From the IMG/VR virus record IMGVR_UViG_3300022226_000012, positions 1 to 42,445 of that record: a stretch of DNA of 42,445 bases; one strand, 5' to 3'. Position numbers and translations under genes: made by a program. Under the pieces are notes generated by a model. It ran no database searches. It had not been told where the DNA came from and worked only from the letters and a program-made list of their open reading frames with translations. Origin of the DNA: a virus. Shown here in pieces: positions 1 through 7,653 of this stretch. Each line of letters begins with the position of its first letter. The stretch's first letter is position 1.

Positions 1-1
1 C

Positions 2-118
2 GAAAACGCGTTGAACGCGTTCGGGAAGCTACGCCGCATCGAGGAACTAGGTTGGACGGACGGAAAGCGAGCTATTGATATTTTATACGACATAAAGGAG
101 TGTTTGCACGATGTCTGA
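2..118 (+). CDS. C-terminal fragment of an unidentified protein (runs in from the left)
   Basis: An open frame without a start enters from the left edge and gives 38 residues, ending at a TGA (116-118). The peptide reads like a real protein end (ENALNAFGKLRRIEELGWTD and on to CLHDV). It is followed at once by an AT-rich promoter region, so it looks like the last gene of an upstream transcription unit. No family is recognised from so short a piece. Confidence 0.55.
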   Translation, partial: ENALNAFGKLRRIEELGWTDGKRAIDILYDIKECLHDV

Positions 119-148
119 AGTTGGCTGTAATTCAATTTTATTCAATGC

Positions 149-205
149 TTGCAATAACTCAATAAGATGTTAGTATTATAAGACAACGGGAGCAATACCG
201 CTGTC
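149..205 (+). promoter_or_regulatory. Promoter and 5' leader hairpin before the DUF932-like gene
   Basis: TTGCAA (149-154) is followed by TAGTAT (171-176, spacer 16) or TATTAT (174-179, spacer 19). Just downstream, GACAACGG (182-189) can pair with CCGCTGTC (198-205) with one mismatch. An AGAAAGGAG Shine-Dalgarno follows. The same order of promoter, leader hairpin and AGAAAGGAG recurs elsewhere in the window. The promoter call is inferred from consensus only. Confidence 0.5.
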
Positions 206-230
206 GTTAAATTTAGAAAGGAGTATTATC

Positions 231-992
231 ATGCCTTTGAATCTCATGTTGCATTGTGGCGCTTCCGCTATTGAGCGAAAAGCACTCACGAAAGTCAAGC
301 TTCCGCCGGTTACCAGAAGCTTCTGTCCTATCAACCATGATTATTTCGTCAACCTGGTTCAAGATCGTCTCGAAGATCGCAACCTACGCGTCATGAGTGA
401 AGCCCACGGCTTAACCAAAGACGGCGCCAATTACTTCGGCATGTTCGAGGTCCGCGGGCAAGATGCCCATGAAGATTACTCGACGGTGATAGGTATGCGC
501 AACTCGCACGTCAAATGGTTTGCGGCATCTATCGCAGTAGGCGGCGGCGTGTTTGTTTGTGACAATCTAGCCTTTTCGGGTGAAGTTGTTGTCGGCCACA
601 AGCACACCACGAACGTCATGGATCAGTTGCCCGGGCGCATCGAAAGCGCGATGGATAACGTCATCAAACTCGATGTCTTCCAGGGTGAAAGGTACCAGTC
701 TTATAAGGACCGAGACTTTGGTGATCGTGAAGCCGAGTTCACGATGGTAGAGCTTTTTCGCTCCGGCGTATTGAACACTCGCAGTCTACCCAAAGTCGTC
801 CAACAATGGGATCAGCCAGACCACGAAGAGTTCAACGCTTCCAATGTATGGCGGTTTTTCAATGCCTGCACTGAGGCCTATAAAGGGCTCGATCCATACA
901 GCCTGCAACGTACCACCTCCAAGCTTCATGAGCATTTGGATGTGATGTGCGATGTGCCGGCCCTCGAGCTCATCCAAGAAGAAGCCGCCTAG
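231..992 (+). CDS. DUF932-like phage/plasmid protein
   Basis: 253 aa starting at an ATG 7 nt after AGAAAGGAG. The central segment at residues about 86-118 (VIGMRNSH, then GGGVFVCDNLAFSGE) matches the signature block of DUF932/TIGR03299-type proteins, which are common in phages and plasmids and have no firmly established biochemical role. No signal peptide or membrane segment is visible. It is a single-gene transcription unit, with its own promoter upstream and a strong terminator 20 nt downstream. That layout suggests independent and probably high expression, as for an abundant DNA-associated early protein. The family call is from motif memory; the function is unknown. Confidence 0.7.
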   Translation: MPLNLMLHCGASAIERKALTKVKLPPVTRSFCPINHDYFVNLVQDRLEDRNLRVMSEAHGLTKDGANYFGMFEVRGQDAHEDYSTVIGMRNSHVKWFAASIAVGGGVFVCDNLAFSGEVVVGHKHTTNVMDQLPGRIESAMDNVIKLDVFQGERYQSYKDRDFGDREAEFTMVELFRSGVLNTRSLPKVVQQWDQPDHEEFNASNVWRFFNACTEAYKGLDPYSLQRTTSKLHEHLDVMCDVPALELIQEEAA

Positions 993-1012
993 GCGCCAGG
1001 CGCTTCACGGTT

Positions 1013-1047
1013 CCCGGGGTCGTACTGCTATACGCCCCGGGTTTTTT
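1013..1047 (+). terminator. Rho-independent terminator after the DUF932-like gene
   Basis: CCCGGGG at 1013-1019 pairs with CCCCGGG at 1035-1041, extended inward by CGTA/TACG, and is followed directly by six T (1042-1047). It separates the DUF932-like gene from the next cluster, whose Shine-Dalgarno begins a few bases later. No clear new promoter is seen in between, so the next genes may depend on read-through. Confidence 0.9.
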
Positions 1048-1064
1048 AGAAAGGAGGAATGATT

Positions 1065-1334
1065 GTGAATTGGATTGATGTACATGAAAAACTACCGATA
1101 GTTAACGGCCCGCCTGTTATTGGGATTATAAATATTAAGGGTACGCAAACAGCTATAGGCTCGCTGCGCTTTACCACTGAGCGGGGGGATTGTTATAAAG
1201 GGACACCAAACGAAGGCGAACCAGTTTGGGAGTTGTGGCAGCCTTATGCAGAGGAATGCACTGTTGTAATAGGTCCGCACGACGTAACCCACTGGATGCC
1301 CCTACCCAAACAACCAAGCGTAAAGGAGGAATGA
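1065..1334 (+). CDS. DUF551-like small protein
   Basis: The chosen start is GTG (1065), 8 nt after AGAAAGGAG. An ATG at 1059 is only 2 nt from the Shine-Dalgarno and would add two residues. The 89-aa product begins NWIDVHEKLP and ends VTHWMPLP, the two hallmark ends of DUF551 proteins (W-I-x-V...LP and T-H-W-M-P-L-P), which are common in phages and of unknown function. It overlaps the next gene by one base. Confidence 0.7.
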   Translation: MNWIDVHEKLPIVNGPPVIGIINIKGTQTAIGSLRFTTERGDCYKGTPNEGEPVWELWQPYAEECTVVIGPHDVTHWMPLPKQPSVKEE

Positions 1335-1501
1335 TGCTGTTTAAAATAAAACTAAAATGTATTTGGTTGATTATTACCGCGCCCTCTATTGCCTTGTTTC
1401 AAGATATGACCTTTGTCGGCGGTGAAAAATTTGTATCTGGCGACTACGTTGTAGTGGCTAAAAACATCATTTGGGAAAATGACCGCGTAAAGGAGACATA
1501 A
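1334..1501 (+). CDS. Small hypothetical protein with hydrophobic N-terminus
   Basis: About 55 aa. Of two adjacent ATGs (1331, 1334), the second has the better distance from AGGAGG (1324-1329) and sits on the TGA of the preceding gene. Residues about 3-22 (LFKIKLKCIWLIITAPSIAL) are hydrophobic with basic residues in front, so it may be a membrane anchor or a poor signal peptide. No family is recognised. The next gene follows after two bases. Confidence 0.55.
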   Translation: MLFKIKLKCIWLIITAPSIALFQDMTFVGGEKFVSGDYVVVAKNIIWENDRVKET

Positions 1502-1503
1502 TC

Positions 1504-1791
1504 ATGAGCACTATATTTAAATACCATCTTGACATAAGAGACGAGCAAATCCTTTATTTACCGGCCGGCCATAAAATCTTGTCTGTGCATGAACAAGCGG
1601 GTAGCTTGATGTTGTGGGCTATTGTTGATCCATCGATTGAGGAGACGGTTCCACGTGTCATCCATATCCGTGGAACTGGTCACCCCATGCCAAAAGGGGA
1701 GGATGTCCGTTTTATCAACACTGTCTTGTTACTAGAAGGATCGCTTGTCTTCCACGTTTTCTGGAGCCGTTGCAATGTCAAAAGAGTGTAG
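1504..1791 (+). CDS. DUF7352-like conserved phage protein
   Basis: 95 aa. The sequence TIFKYHLDIRDEQILYLPAG, then ILSVHEQAGSLMLWAIVD and GTGHPMP, matches a small widespread phage family (DUF7352 type) that usually ends with a VFHVF/VWHVF stretch. Here that stretch is followed by an extra basic tail, SRCNVKRV. The function of the family is unknown. It is the last gene before an 86-bp gap that leads to the methyltransferase pair. Confidence 0.6.
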   Translation: MSTIFKYHLDIRDEQILYLPAGHKILSVHEQAGSLMLWAIVDPSIEETVPRVIHIRGTGHPMPKGEDVRFINTVLLLEGSLVFHVFWSRCNVKRV

Positions 1792-1877
1792 TAATTCAGT
1801 ATTTTGACTTTGAAGTTTGCCGTGTTATTGTGTGCTAATACAGTTCGCCAACCTGCCAAAGGCCGAAAGGAAATGTA

Positions 1878-2423
1878 ATGGAAGAAGTTGAAAAATATAC
1901 TCTGCTGTGGGACCTGCCTCAAGGTTACGGCAACAATTATGAGCATCCTTATTGGGTGGAGATAATTGGGACGCTGACAAAAGAGATGGGGTTGCACTCT
2001 TTTCATTCCGTGCTGGATGTTGGTGGTGGAGATGGTCGGATGAAAAAATTCTTCCCAAACCACGAATATACGGCACTTGACCTCGCACCCAATAGTGGCG
2101 CTGACATTATCGCTGACATCGTTACGTGGGATCGTGACGATGTTTATGATTGGGTGATATCGATCGATGTGATGGAGCACCTGCCCACCATCCAAGTCGC
2201 CGAAGCCATAGCGACTATATACGACGCCACACGTGAAGGAGCAGCGTTCCTAATCAGTACGCGCCCTGACCGAGGCGGAAAGAAGATCGGCCAAATTTTA
2301 CACATGACTGTGCGGCCGCCGGAGTGGTGGGTGAAAGAGTTCGGCAAGTTTTTTCAAGACGTCACTCTTTTACGAGTTGTGAAAGGCGAGTATTGCCTGT
2401 TGGTGTGTCGCCATGTTAACTGA
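1878..2423 (+). CDS. Class I SAM-dependent methyltransferase (first of a tandem pair)
   Basis: 181 aa, ATG after GAAAGGAAATGTA. Residues 45-54 (VLDVGGGDGR) are the SAM-binding motif I, and DVMEHLP at about 97-103 is the post-motif typical of Methyltransf_11/UbiG-like small-molecule or lipid methyltransferases. A C-terminal PPEWW motif is shared with the next gene (KEWW), so the two are probably diverged duplicates. They overlap by 11 nt and are likely translated together. The substrate is unknown. The position just upstream of the queuosine genes permits, but does not prove, a role in modifying the deazaguanine base. Confidence 0.8.
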   Translation: MEEVEKYTLLWDLPQGYGNNYEHPYWVEIIGTLTKEMGLHSFHSVLDVGGGDGRMKKFFPNHEYTALDLAPNSGADIIADIVTWDRDDVYDWVISIDVMEHLPTIQVAEAIATIYDATREGAAFLISTRPDRGGKKIGQILHMTVRPPEWWVKEFGKFFQDVTLLRVVKGEYCLLVCRHVN

Positions 2424-2982
2424 AAAAGCCAAATACGAAAAGGTTTGGGACGAGTGTTCGCGGTACGGCAAGGATTGGACAGACGCCGGCCTCGGCAAGC
2501 CCTATAAAGTTCCTTTCTTGAAAGAGGTGAAGCGCGGATCAACTGTCTTTGATTTCGGTTGTGGCAACGGCACTTCATTAGGCTGGATGAAATCGCAAGG
2601 CTTCTACCCGTTGGGTATTGAGATCGCAAGCAATGCCATTCTTCCGAGGTATTTTGATGACGTACACTTCGCTGATTTGCGTGACGCCTCGGCATTGGAA
2701 ACCTTGTACGAGGCGTCGTATGGTCTTTGCACTGACTTAATGGAGCACATACCAACTGAAGATGTAGACACTGTCTTGGAGAACATCGCTTCCATGACAA
2801 GTGTTGGCGTCTTGTTTGGCATCGCAAGACTACCTGATAAAGATGGCGATGCTCTTGGTTTGCAATTGCACCTGACCATCAAAGATAAAGAATGGTGGGA
2901 TATGCGATTACTCGCTTGGTTCGGCCGTGTCGAACAAGTCAGGTATGACGACGGTTGCTACATTGTTTGGGGATGGAAATAA
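2413..2982 (+). CDS. Class I SAM-dependent methyltransferase (second of the pair)
   Basis: 189 aa. SAM motif I is VFDFGCGNG (residues 45-53), and DLMEHIPTEDV follows at about 109. It shares layout and local motifs (MEHxPT, EWW) with the preceding gene but is otherwise diverged. It overlaps the upstream gene by 11 nt and the downstream small membrane protein by one base (TAATG), consistent with one operon. The substrate cannot be deduced. Confidence 0.78.
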   Translation: MLTEKAKYEKVWDECSRYGKDWTDAGLGKPYKVPFLKEVKRGSTVFDFGCGNGTSLGWMKSQGFYPLGIEIASNAILPRYFDDVHFADLRDASALETLYEASYGLCTDLMEHIPTEDVDTVLENIASMTSVGVLFGIARLPDKDGDALGLQLHLTIKDKEWWDMRLLAWFGRVEQVRYDDGCYIVWGWK

Positions 2983-3113
2983 TGTTCACTAGATGGATTA
3001 ACAGGGTGGTAGATTTCATGATCAGATATCCTGAAGTAGAGATTCTAGTTCATACGATTTTGGTAATGGGGATGCTGCTATTGTTCATCACGATTGTGAA
3101 GGTGCTGTCCTGA
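2982..3113 (+). CDS. Small single-span membrane protein
   Basis: 43 aa. It starts on the TAATG junction with the methyltransferase and stops on a TGATG junction with queE. The arrangement strongly suggests a real gene. The N-terminus is basic (FTRWINRVVDF), and residues about 21-42 (ILVHTILVMGMLLLFITIVK) form one clear transmembrane helix. The function is unknown. Confidence 0.6.
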   Translation: MFTRWINRVVDFMIRYPEVEILVHTILVMGMLLLFITIVKVLS

Positions 3114-3853
3114 TGTTTGGCAACAACCCTATCCGCAAGCAAGATTTGACACCATCCAATTCCCTGCGAGTCCAGGAAGTATTTCCCACCATCCAAGGTG
3201 AAGGCCCCTTCCAGGGTGTCCCTGCGGTATTCGTTCGTTTATGGGGGTGCAATCTGAAATGCTTTTGGTGCGACACTGATTTTGAAAGTGGCACGTGGCA
3301 TCCCAGCGTTGATATGCTCGCCAAGCATATTGTCCTCGCCTTTGCTGAAATGGGGCATCAGTACGCTGCGCATGAACATGGTTTAGTCGTCATCACTGGC
3401 GGAGAACCCCTGCGACAAGACATAACTAAATTTCTTTATAAATGTCGTCAACATGGGTGGCGCGTCCAAATTGAAACAAATGGAACACTATGGATTGAGG
3501 GTTTGGAGACGTTTATCAAGGAGGGTCTCGTGACACTCGTTTGCTCACCCAAAACGGGCAGAATACATGACAAATTTTACTCATGGTGCTACCATTGGAA
3601 GTACATAATTGACGCTGATACGGCATCACCTGAAGACGGGCTGCCGATGGCATCCACTCAGGTAGAAAATAAGCCCATGCGTCTTGCACGACCCAACCGA
3701 GGCCCCAAAGACACCGTTTGGGTGCAGCCTATGGATATGGATCACGTGGACCCTAGTATAACCCGTTGGAATACCCGTTACGCTTGCGACATAGCCATGC
3801 GCTACGGCTATCGCTTATGTATCCAGCAGCACAAAATAGTGGGATTACCATAA
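3113..3853 (+). CDS. queE: 7-carboxy-7-deazaguanine synthase (radical SAM)
   Basis: 246 aa. QueE converts 6-carboxy-5,6,7,8-tetrahydropterin to 7-carboxy-7-deazaguanine with a 4Fe-4S cluster and SAM. The radical SAM motif C46-x3-C50-x2-C53 (GCNLKCFWCDTD) is intact. It is preceded by the typical QueE start VQEVFPTIQGEGPFQGVPAVF and followed by TGGEP at 95-99, which binds SAM. It overlaps its neighbours by single bases and sits next to queD, queC and folE, so the pathway assignment is firm. Confidence 0.95.
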   Translation: MFGNNPIRKQDLTPSNSLRVQEVFPTIQGEGPFQGVPAVFVRLWGCNLKCFWCDTDFESGTWHPSVDMLAKHIVLAFAEMGHQYAAHEHGLVVITGGEPLRQDITKFLYKCRQHGWRVQIETNGTLWIEGLETFIKEGLVTLVCSPKTGRIHDKFYSWCYHWKYIIDADTASPEDGLPMASTQVENKPMRLARPNRGPKDTVWVQPMDMDHVDPSITRWNTRYACDIAMRYGYRLCIQQHKIVGLP

Positions 3854-4137
3854 TGCCAGAATTTTATGGGATCGGTGGAAAAGAATATCCTAATTTTCAG
3901 GTAGCGTGGGATGAGTATTATTCATTTGCACATGGATCAGATCCGTTAGACGCAGAAACGTATCACGTAGAAAGGAAGGCTTTCTTTTCAGGAGCCATAT
4001 CCGCGATTAATGTACTGTCCGTCAGAATAAACGAGCTATCCGATAAATCTGTATCAGTTCAGCATCAGGTAGGAACAGCGATAATGTCAACCTTAAATGA
4101 AGCCATGCAATCAGCTTCTGAAGAATTTGGAAAATAA
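3853..4137 (+). CDS. Hypothetical protein between queE and queD
   Basis: 94 aa beginning on a TAATG junction with queE (MPEFYGIGGKEYPNFQVAWD). It is predicted soluble and mostly helical in the C-terminal half. Its last bases lie one nucleotide before the queD start. No motif is recognised, and its place inside the deazaguanine operon is the only clue to its role. Confidence 0.6.
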   Translation: MPEFYGIGGKEYPNFQVAWDEYYSFAHGSDPLDAETYHVERKAFFSGAISAINVLSVRINELSDKSVSVQHQVGTAIMSTLNEAMQSASEEFGK

Positions 4138-4138
4138 T

Positions 4139-4564
4139 ATGAGTGAAATCTACGCAACCAGGTATCACGACATTTCTTGTGGCCACCGAGTAGTTGGGCA
4201 TGAATCAAAATGCAGGTTTCTTCACGGTCATAATTATCGGATTACTTTCGTTATCCGCGGCAGAAACGGGCTTGATAATATCGGGAGGGTGATTGATTTT
4301 TCGGTAATAAAGTCCATACTATGTGAATGGTTGGAGGAGAATTGGGACCACAAATTTCTATTATGGGAATCTGACCCAATCTTGCCAGGTCTACGAGAAG
4401 TGGCGAATATCGGATTGAAAGCTGTACCTTTCAATCCAACAGCAGAAAACATGGGCCGATATCTTGTGCATGACATCGGTCCATCGCTACTTCCTAAGGA
4501 TGTTGTGCTAGTCAAAGTCGTTGTTGAAGAAACCAGAAAATGCTCAGCGGAGGTCACCTTGTGA
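4139..4564 (+). CDS. queD: 6-carboxy-5,6,7,8-tetrahydropterin synthase
   Basis: 141 aa. QueD turns dihydroneopterin triphosphate into CPH4, the second step towards preQ0. Zinc ligands H16, H29 and H31 are seen in SCGHRV and FLHGHNY, with the catalytic C25 just before HGH. WDHKFLL (69-75) and PTAENMGRYL (100-109) are the usual PTPS/QueD blocks. The start was placed at ATG 4139, giving the normal family length; a longer frame begins inside the upstream gene. It overlaps the queC start. Confidence 0.95.
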   Translation: MSEIYATRYHDISCGHRVVGHESKCRFLHGHNYRITFVIRGRNGLDNIGRVIDFSVIKSILCEWLEENWDHKFLLWESDPILPGLREVANIGLKAVPFNPTAENMGRYLVHDIGPSLLPKDVVLVKVVVEETRKCSAEVTL

Positions 4565-5265
4565 GTAAGAAAGCAGTAGTCGTATTGTCAGGCGGAATGG
4601 ATAGTTATACTATGATTCATTGCCTACACCAAGAAGGGTGGGAGTTGGCCGCATTGTCATTTAATTACGGCCAGCGACATAAAAAGGAACTGCGGTATGC
4701 TCAAGGCACTTGCAATGTCCGTGATATACCTCACACGATCGTTGACTTGCAGGTACTCAATCCATTGCTCCAGGGTAGTTCATTGACGAGCGATATCGAT
4801 GTGCCGGAAGGGCACTACAGCGAGGATACCATGAAAGCGACAGTGGTACCCAACCGCAATATGATAATGCTGTCGATCGCTGTCGGTTACGCGGTGTCGC
4901 TTGAATACGATCATGTCTATACCGCGGTCCACGCCGGCGACCATGCAGTGTACCCTGACTGCCGTGACGAGTTCATTAAAGCGATGACCGCGGTCACGAT
5001 GATATCGAATTACCATCCAGTCACTATCCAGGCACCCTTTATCAATATTGACAAGGGTGAGATTCTTCAGGAAGGTCGCCGGCACGGATTGAACGAAGAC
5101 GACTATATCCACGCTTGGACTTGCTACAAGGGCTTAGACAAGGCTTGCGGGAAATGTGGTGCCTGCGTGGAACGGCTCGAGGCCTTCGATTGGATGGGGT
5201 GGGTGGACCCACTTGATTATGAAGACCGTGAGTTTTACAAGGAGGCCATTATCAATGCCAAATGA
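4561..5265 (+). CDS. queC: 7-cyano-7-deazaguanine (preQ0) synthase
   Basis: 234 aa with the start placed at GTG 4561, 7 nt after GGAGG and overlapping the queD stop. An ATG at 4540 would add seven residues. QueC uses ATP and ammonia to convert CDG to preQ0. The PP-loop SGGMDS (10-15) is intact, and the zinc ribbon C188, C196, C199, C202 (TCYKG...CGKCGAC) is complete. It is not fused to a glutamine amidotransferase domain, unlike the phage Gat-QueC proteins linked to archaeosine-like DNA, so preQ0 is the expected product. Confidence 0.95.
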   Translation: MSKKAVVVLSGGMDSYTMIHCLHQEGWELAALSFNYGQRHKKELRYAQGTCNVRDIPHTIVDLQVLNPLLQGSSLTSDIDVPEGHYSEDTMKATVVPNRNMIMLSIAVGYAVSLEYDHVYTAVHAGDHAVYPDCRDEFIKAMTAVTMISNYHPVTIQAPFINIDKGEILQEGRRHGLNEDDYIHAWTCYKGLDKACGKCGACVERLEAFDWMGWVDPLDYEDREFYKEAIINAK

Positions 5266-5899
5266 TGACTGGGGCAACTCGTTTTTCAACGCGTTGGATA
5301 AAGAGCATGATGACTCCGCCGTGTCTGAAATTTATCCGGACTTCAACTTTGATTTAAAGAAGTCCTGCAACCATTTACTAAGAGCAGTGGAGGGAGAAGG
5401 TGCTCATCGGGAGGGTCTTTTAGACACACCTGCCCGTTTCGCGAGCGCGTGGAGGTACTGGACCAAAGGGTACGAAGAAGATCCTGCGTCCATTTTAAAG
5501 ACTTTTCAGGACGGAGCATCAAATTATGACGAAATGGTTCTGGTTCGTGACATACCTGTGTATAGCAAATGTGAGCATCACCTTGCTGATATTTTTGGGG
5601 TCGCCCATGTCGCGTATATCCCCTTTGGACGTATCGTTGGCCTGTCTAAACTTAGTCGTTTGGTTGACTGTTTCGCTCGGCGACTCCAGGTTCAAGAAAG
5701 ACTCACCACGCAGATAGCTGACTCTTTGGTAGAACACTTGCAACCACGGGGCGTGGCCGTGATGCTGCGATGTCGCCATCTCTGCATGGAGTCTCGTGGC
5801 ATTTGCCAGCAGGGCCACACAACTATAACCAGCGCACTGCGCGGCGCCATATTGGACGAGGCCAGCGCACGAGCGGAGTTTATGAGTTTGGTGACATGA
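5255..5899 (+). CDS. folE: GTP cyclohydrolase I
   Basis: 214 aa with ATG 5255 positioned 9 nt after AGGAGG and overlapping queC by 11 nt. FolE makes dihydroneopterin triphosphate from GTP, the entry step for deazaguanine synthesis. Zinc ligands C106, H109 and C177 lie in KCEHHL and RHLCMESRG. The ICQQGHTTITSALRG block completes the active-site signature. The length is normal for bacterial FolE-I. Its presence makes the phage independent of host supply of this precursor. Confidence 0.95.
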   Translation: MPNDDWGNSFFNALDKEHDDSAVSEIYPDFNFDLKKSCNHLLRAVEGEGAHREGLLDTPARFASAWRYWTKGYEEDPASILKTFQDGASNYDEMVLVRDIPVYSKCEHHLADIFGVAHVAYIPFGRIVGLSKLSRLVDCFARRLQVQERLTTQIADSLVEHLQPRGVAVMLRCRHLCMESRGICQQGHTTITSALRGAILDEASARAEFMSLVT

Positions 5900-6321
5900 G
5901 CTTTGATTGCATCTACTGTTTTGAAACAGTTCCGTCTTTCGTAAAGGTGGGCATGACTAGCTGTCGTCATTACAGTCAGTGGGTGCATAGGGTGAAATCG
6001 GTTCAAGGTTACTTTCCGAATGATTTATTTGCCAATGCTAAATGCTGGCTGATTGAAGGTCCTGTCACGATGTACTATGTTCATTCAGAAGTGGAAAAAA
6101 TCATCCACAAAGAGTTGTCCAAAAGATACGAAAGGGTACAGACAGAACTTTTCAAATGTACTACAGATGACGTTGAAGAAGTTATCAACGAACACGAATG
6201 GACGGGTGAATTTTTACTCAGATTTTATCCAAAAAATGAAAAATTTGAGAGACTAGTTGACGGGTATAAACGATACCCAGTTGGCTCATCTCAATGGCGG
6301 GAGGGGTTTAATGAACAGTAG
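5896..6321 (+). CDS. T5orf172/GIY-YIG-like domain protein
   Basis: 141 aa starting on an ATGA junction with folE. The arrangement DCIYCFE..., FVKVGMT, a run of basic residues, VEKIIHKEL and YERVQTELFKC is like the T5orf172/Mug113 branch of the GIY-YIG superfamily (KVGxT, an R helix, E...H..L, then E-x-F). The catalytic Arg cannot be assigned with certainty. Such domains occur as nucleases or DNA-associated proteins in phages. Its role inside the modification operon is unclear. Confidence 0.55.
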   Translation: MSFDCIYCFETVPSFVKVGMTSCRHYSQWVHRVKSVQGYFPNDLFANAKCWLIEGPVTMYYVHSEVEKIIHKELSKRYERVQTELFKCTTDDVEEVINEHEWTGEFLLRFYPKNEKFERLVDGYKRYPVGSSQWREGFNEQ

Positions 6322-7000
6322 AGAATCGATCGTAAAGATAGTCACTCAATACTTTGCGCCGATGACCAAAGAACCGTTTGAATTCCGCGGCAAGATATAC
6401 GAGCCGAAAACCCTGCGGGTGTCGCCGATGATATTTACTCGGCGAATGGGCTGCCCACCGATGTGCGGCGGTTGTTGTGCGAAGCTGTCGGTGGAATACA
6501 TCATGCCAGAGGTTAATAAAGAAGATGAGGTTCCATTTTTGAAAACTGATGGAACTGAGCCCCATTTCAAAATGCGTCATGTTGAGATCAATGGAGTGGG
6601 TAAACCAATCGTAAGTGATCTTCAGAAAGACAACAAAGATCACTTTTGCCATTACTTGAACCAGGCGGATGGTCGTTGTAACATCCACGGACGTCATCCG
6701 TTCTCCTGTGACTTTGAGTTACTTCGTTTCTCCATAATGAGCCGACCAGATCGCGCTAACCAGTTGAACCATCGTCCGTTTGGACGCGGCTGGGCCATGC
6801 TTACGGTGGACGGAACGCGAGGCGCCAAATGCACATGGGAAGACACCGATCGCATCAGCATCGCTGAACAGCAAGACATCGTTCGCAAGCTAGAAAGACT
6901 GAAGCAGTGGATGGAATACTGGCGCCTAGACCACAAGGTTGATCGAGTGATCGACTGGGTTGCAAGCGGCCCGCACAAAGAACCAATCTACATTGACTAG
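6311..7000 (+). CDS. YkgJ-like cysteine-cluster protein (possible Fe-S or zinc binding)
   Basis: 229 aa; the start ATG 6311 overlaps the previous gene and follows GGGAGGGGTTTA. Cysteines are grouped as C-x3-C-x2-CC (GCPPMCGGCC, residues about 48-57), followed by FCHYL, RCNIHGRHPFSC and a later Cys. This pattern is typical of the YkgJ family of zinc/iron-chelating proteins. Enzymatic activity is not established for the family. It lies between folE and queF, so it may assist a metal-dependent step of base synthesis; that is inference. Confidence 0.65.
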   Translation: MNSRESIVKIVTQYFAPMTKEPFEFRGKIYEPKTLRVSPMIFTRRMGCPPMCGGCCAKLSVEYIMPEVNKEDEVPFLKTDGTEPHFKMRHVEINGVGKPIVSDLQKDNKDHFCHYLNQADGRCNIHGRHPFSCDFELLRFSIMSRPDRANQLNHRPFGRGWAMLTVDGTRGAKCTWEDTDRISIAEQQDIVRKLERLKQWMEYWRLDHKVDRVIDWVASGPHKEPIYID

Positions 7001-7009
7001 GAGAATAAC

Positions 7010-7489
7010 ATGACAGATACAAGCAACCTGAAAGCGTTGGGTGAGAACTCAAAGGTCACGCAATATGACAGCCCGAGCATCGATATACTAGAAAGGTTCG
7101 AGGCACCGACCTGGAGTGATCTCGGTAATAAACCTGCGGGCGCCCAACAGGTTTCAATAAAGGTTCCTGAGTTCACGAGCCTTTGTCCGTTAACCGGCCA
7201 ACCCGACTTCGCAACGATTGTCATTGAATATTCACCGAAGCAATGGTGCGTCGAGAGCAAGAGCCTGAAGCTTTATATGTTCGCATTTCGCAACCACGGA
7301 GAATTTCATGAGGCGTGTGTCAATAAAATAACGCATGATTTTATTGAGCTGTTGGATCCATGGTGGATACAAGTTCAAGGACAATTCACCCCTCGCGGTG
7401 GCATTCCTTTCTGGCCAACGCAGCGATGGGAGAATCCGATACTTCGTGAACCGTCGAGTGGTATAATGACTCCCGGAGGCCTGCGGTAG
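7010..7489 (+). CDS. queF: NADPH-dependent preQ0 reductase (unimodular QueF type)
   Basis: 159 aa after a good TAGGAG site. QueF reduces the nitrile of preQ0 to the aminomethyl of preQ1. The nucleophile C59 is in [12 protein letters not shown] with the proton donor D66. The NADPH motif ESKSLK (82-87) and the substrate-binding E98 in RNHGEFHE are present, and the conserved RGGIPFWP block follows. The size fits the short (B. subtilis-like) class. With folE, queD, queE and queC this completes the route from GTP to preQ1. Confidence 0.93.
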   Translation: MTDTSNLKALGENSKVTQYDSPSIDILERFEAPTWSDLGNKPAGAQQVSIKVPEFTSLCPLTGQPDFATIVIEYSPKQWCVESKSLKLYMFAFRNHGEFHEACVNKITHDFIELLDPWWIQVQGQFTPRGGIPFWPTQRWENPILREPSSGIMTPGGLR

Positions 7490-7653
7490 TGGAAGAAGAC
7501 TACGCACAAATCCAAGCTGATTTCAATAGCGCGATAGATTTCGCTATTGAAACAGATGACCCAAGGTCGTTCTTGATTGCCTGGCGCGAAGGTGATTGGG
7601 ATGCTCTGCGAGAAGAGTGGCCTGAATTTGTTTTACCATCCATTGCGACATGA
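7489..7653 (+). CDS. Small acidic hypothetical protein before dpdA
   Basis: 54 aa from a GTG (7489) that overlaps the queF stop, about 9 nt after GGAGG. It ends on an ATGA junction with the dpdA-like gene. The sequence is acidic and rich in Trp and Asp/Glu (SFLIAWREGDWDALREEWPE). Tight coupling on both sides supports it as a real gene. No family is recognised; a small partner of QueF or DpdA is possible. Confidence 0.55.
   Translation: MEEDYAQIQADFNSAIDFAIETDDPRSFLIAWREGDWDALREEWPEFVLPSIAT

Noticed and set aside
4097-4138. Longer N-terminus for QueD
   Set aside because: The added residues are encoded inside the upstream gene and exceed the normal QueD length; ATG 4139 fits the family.
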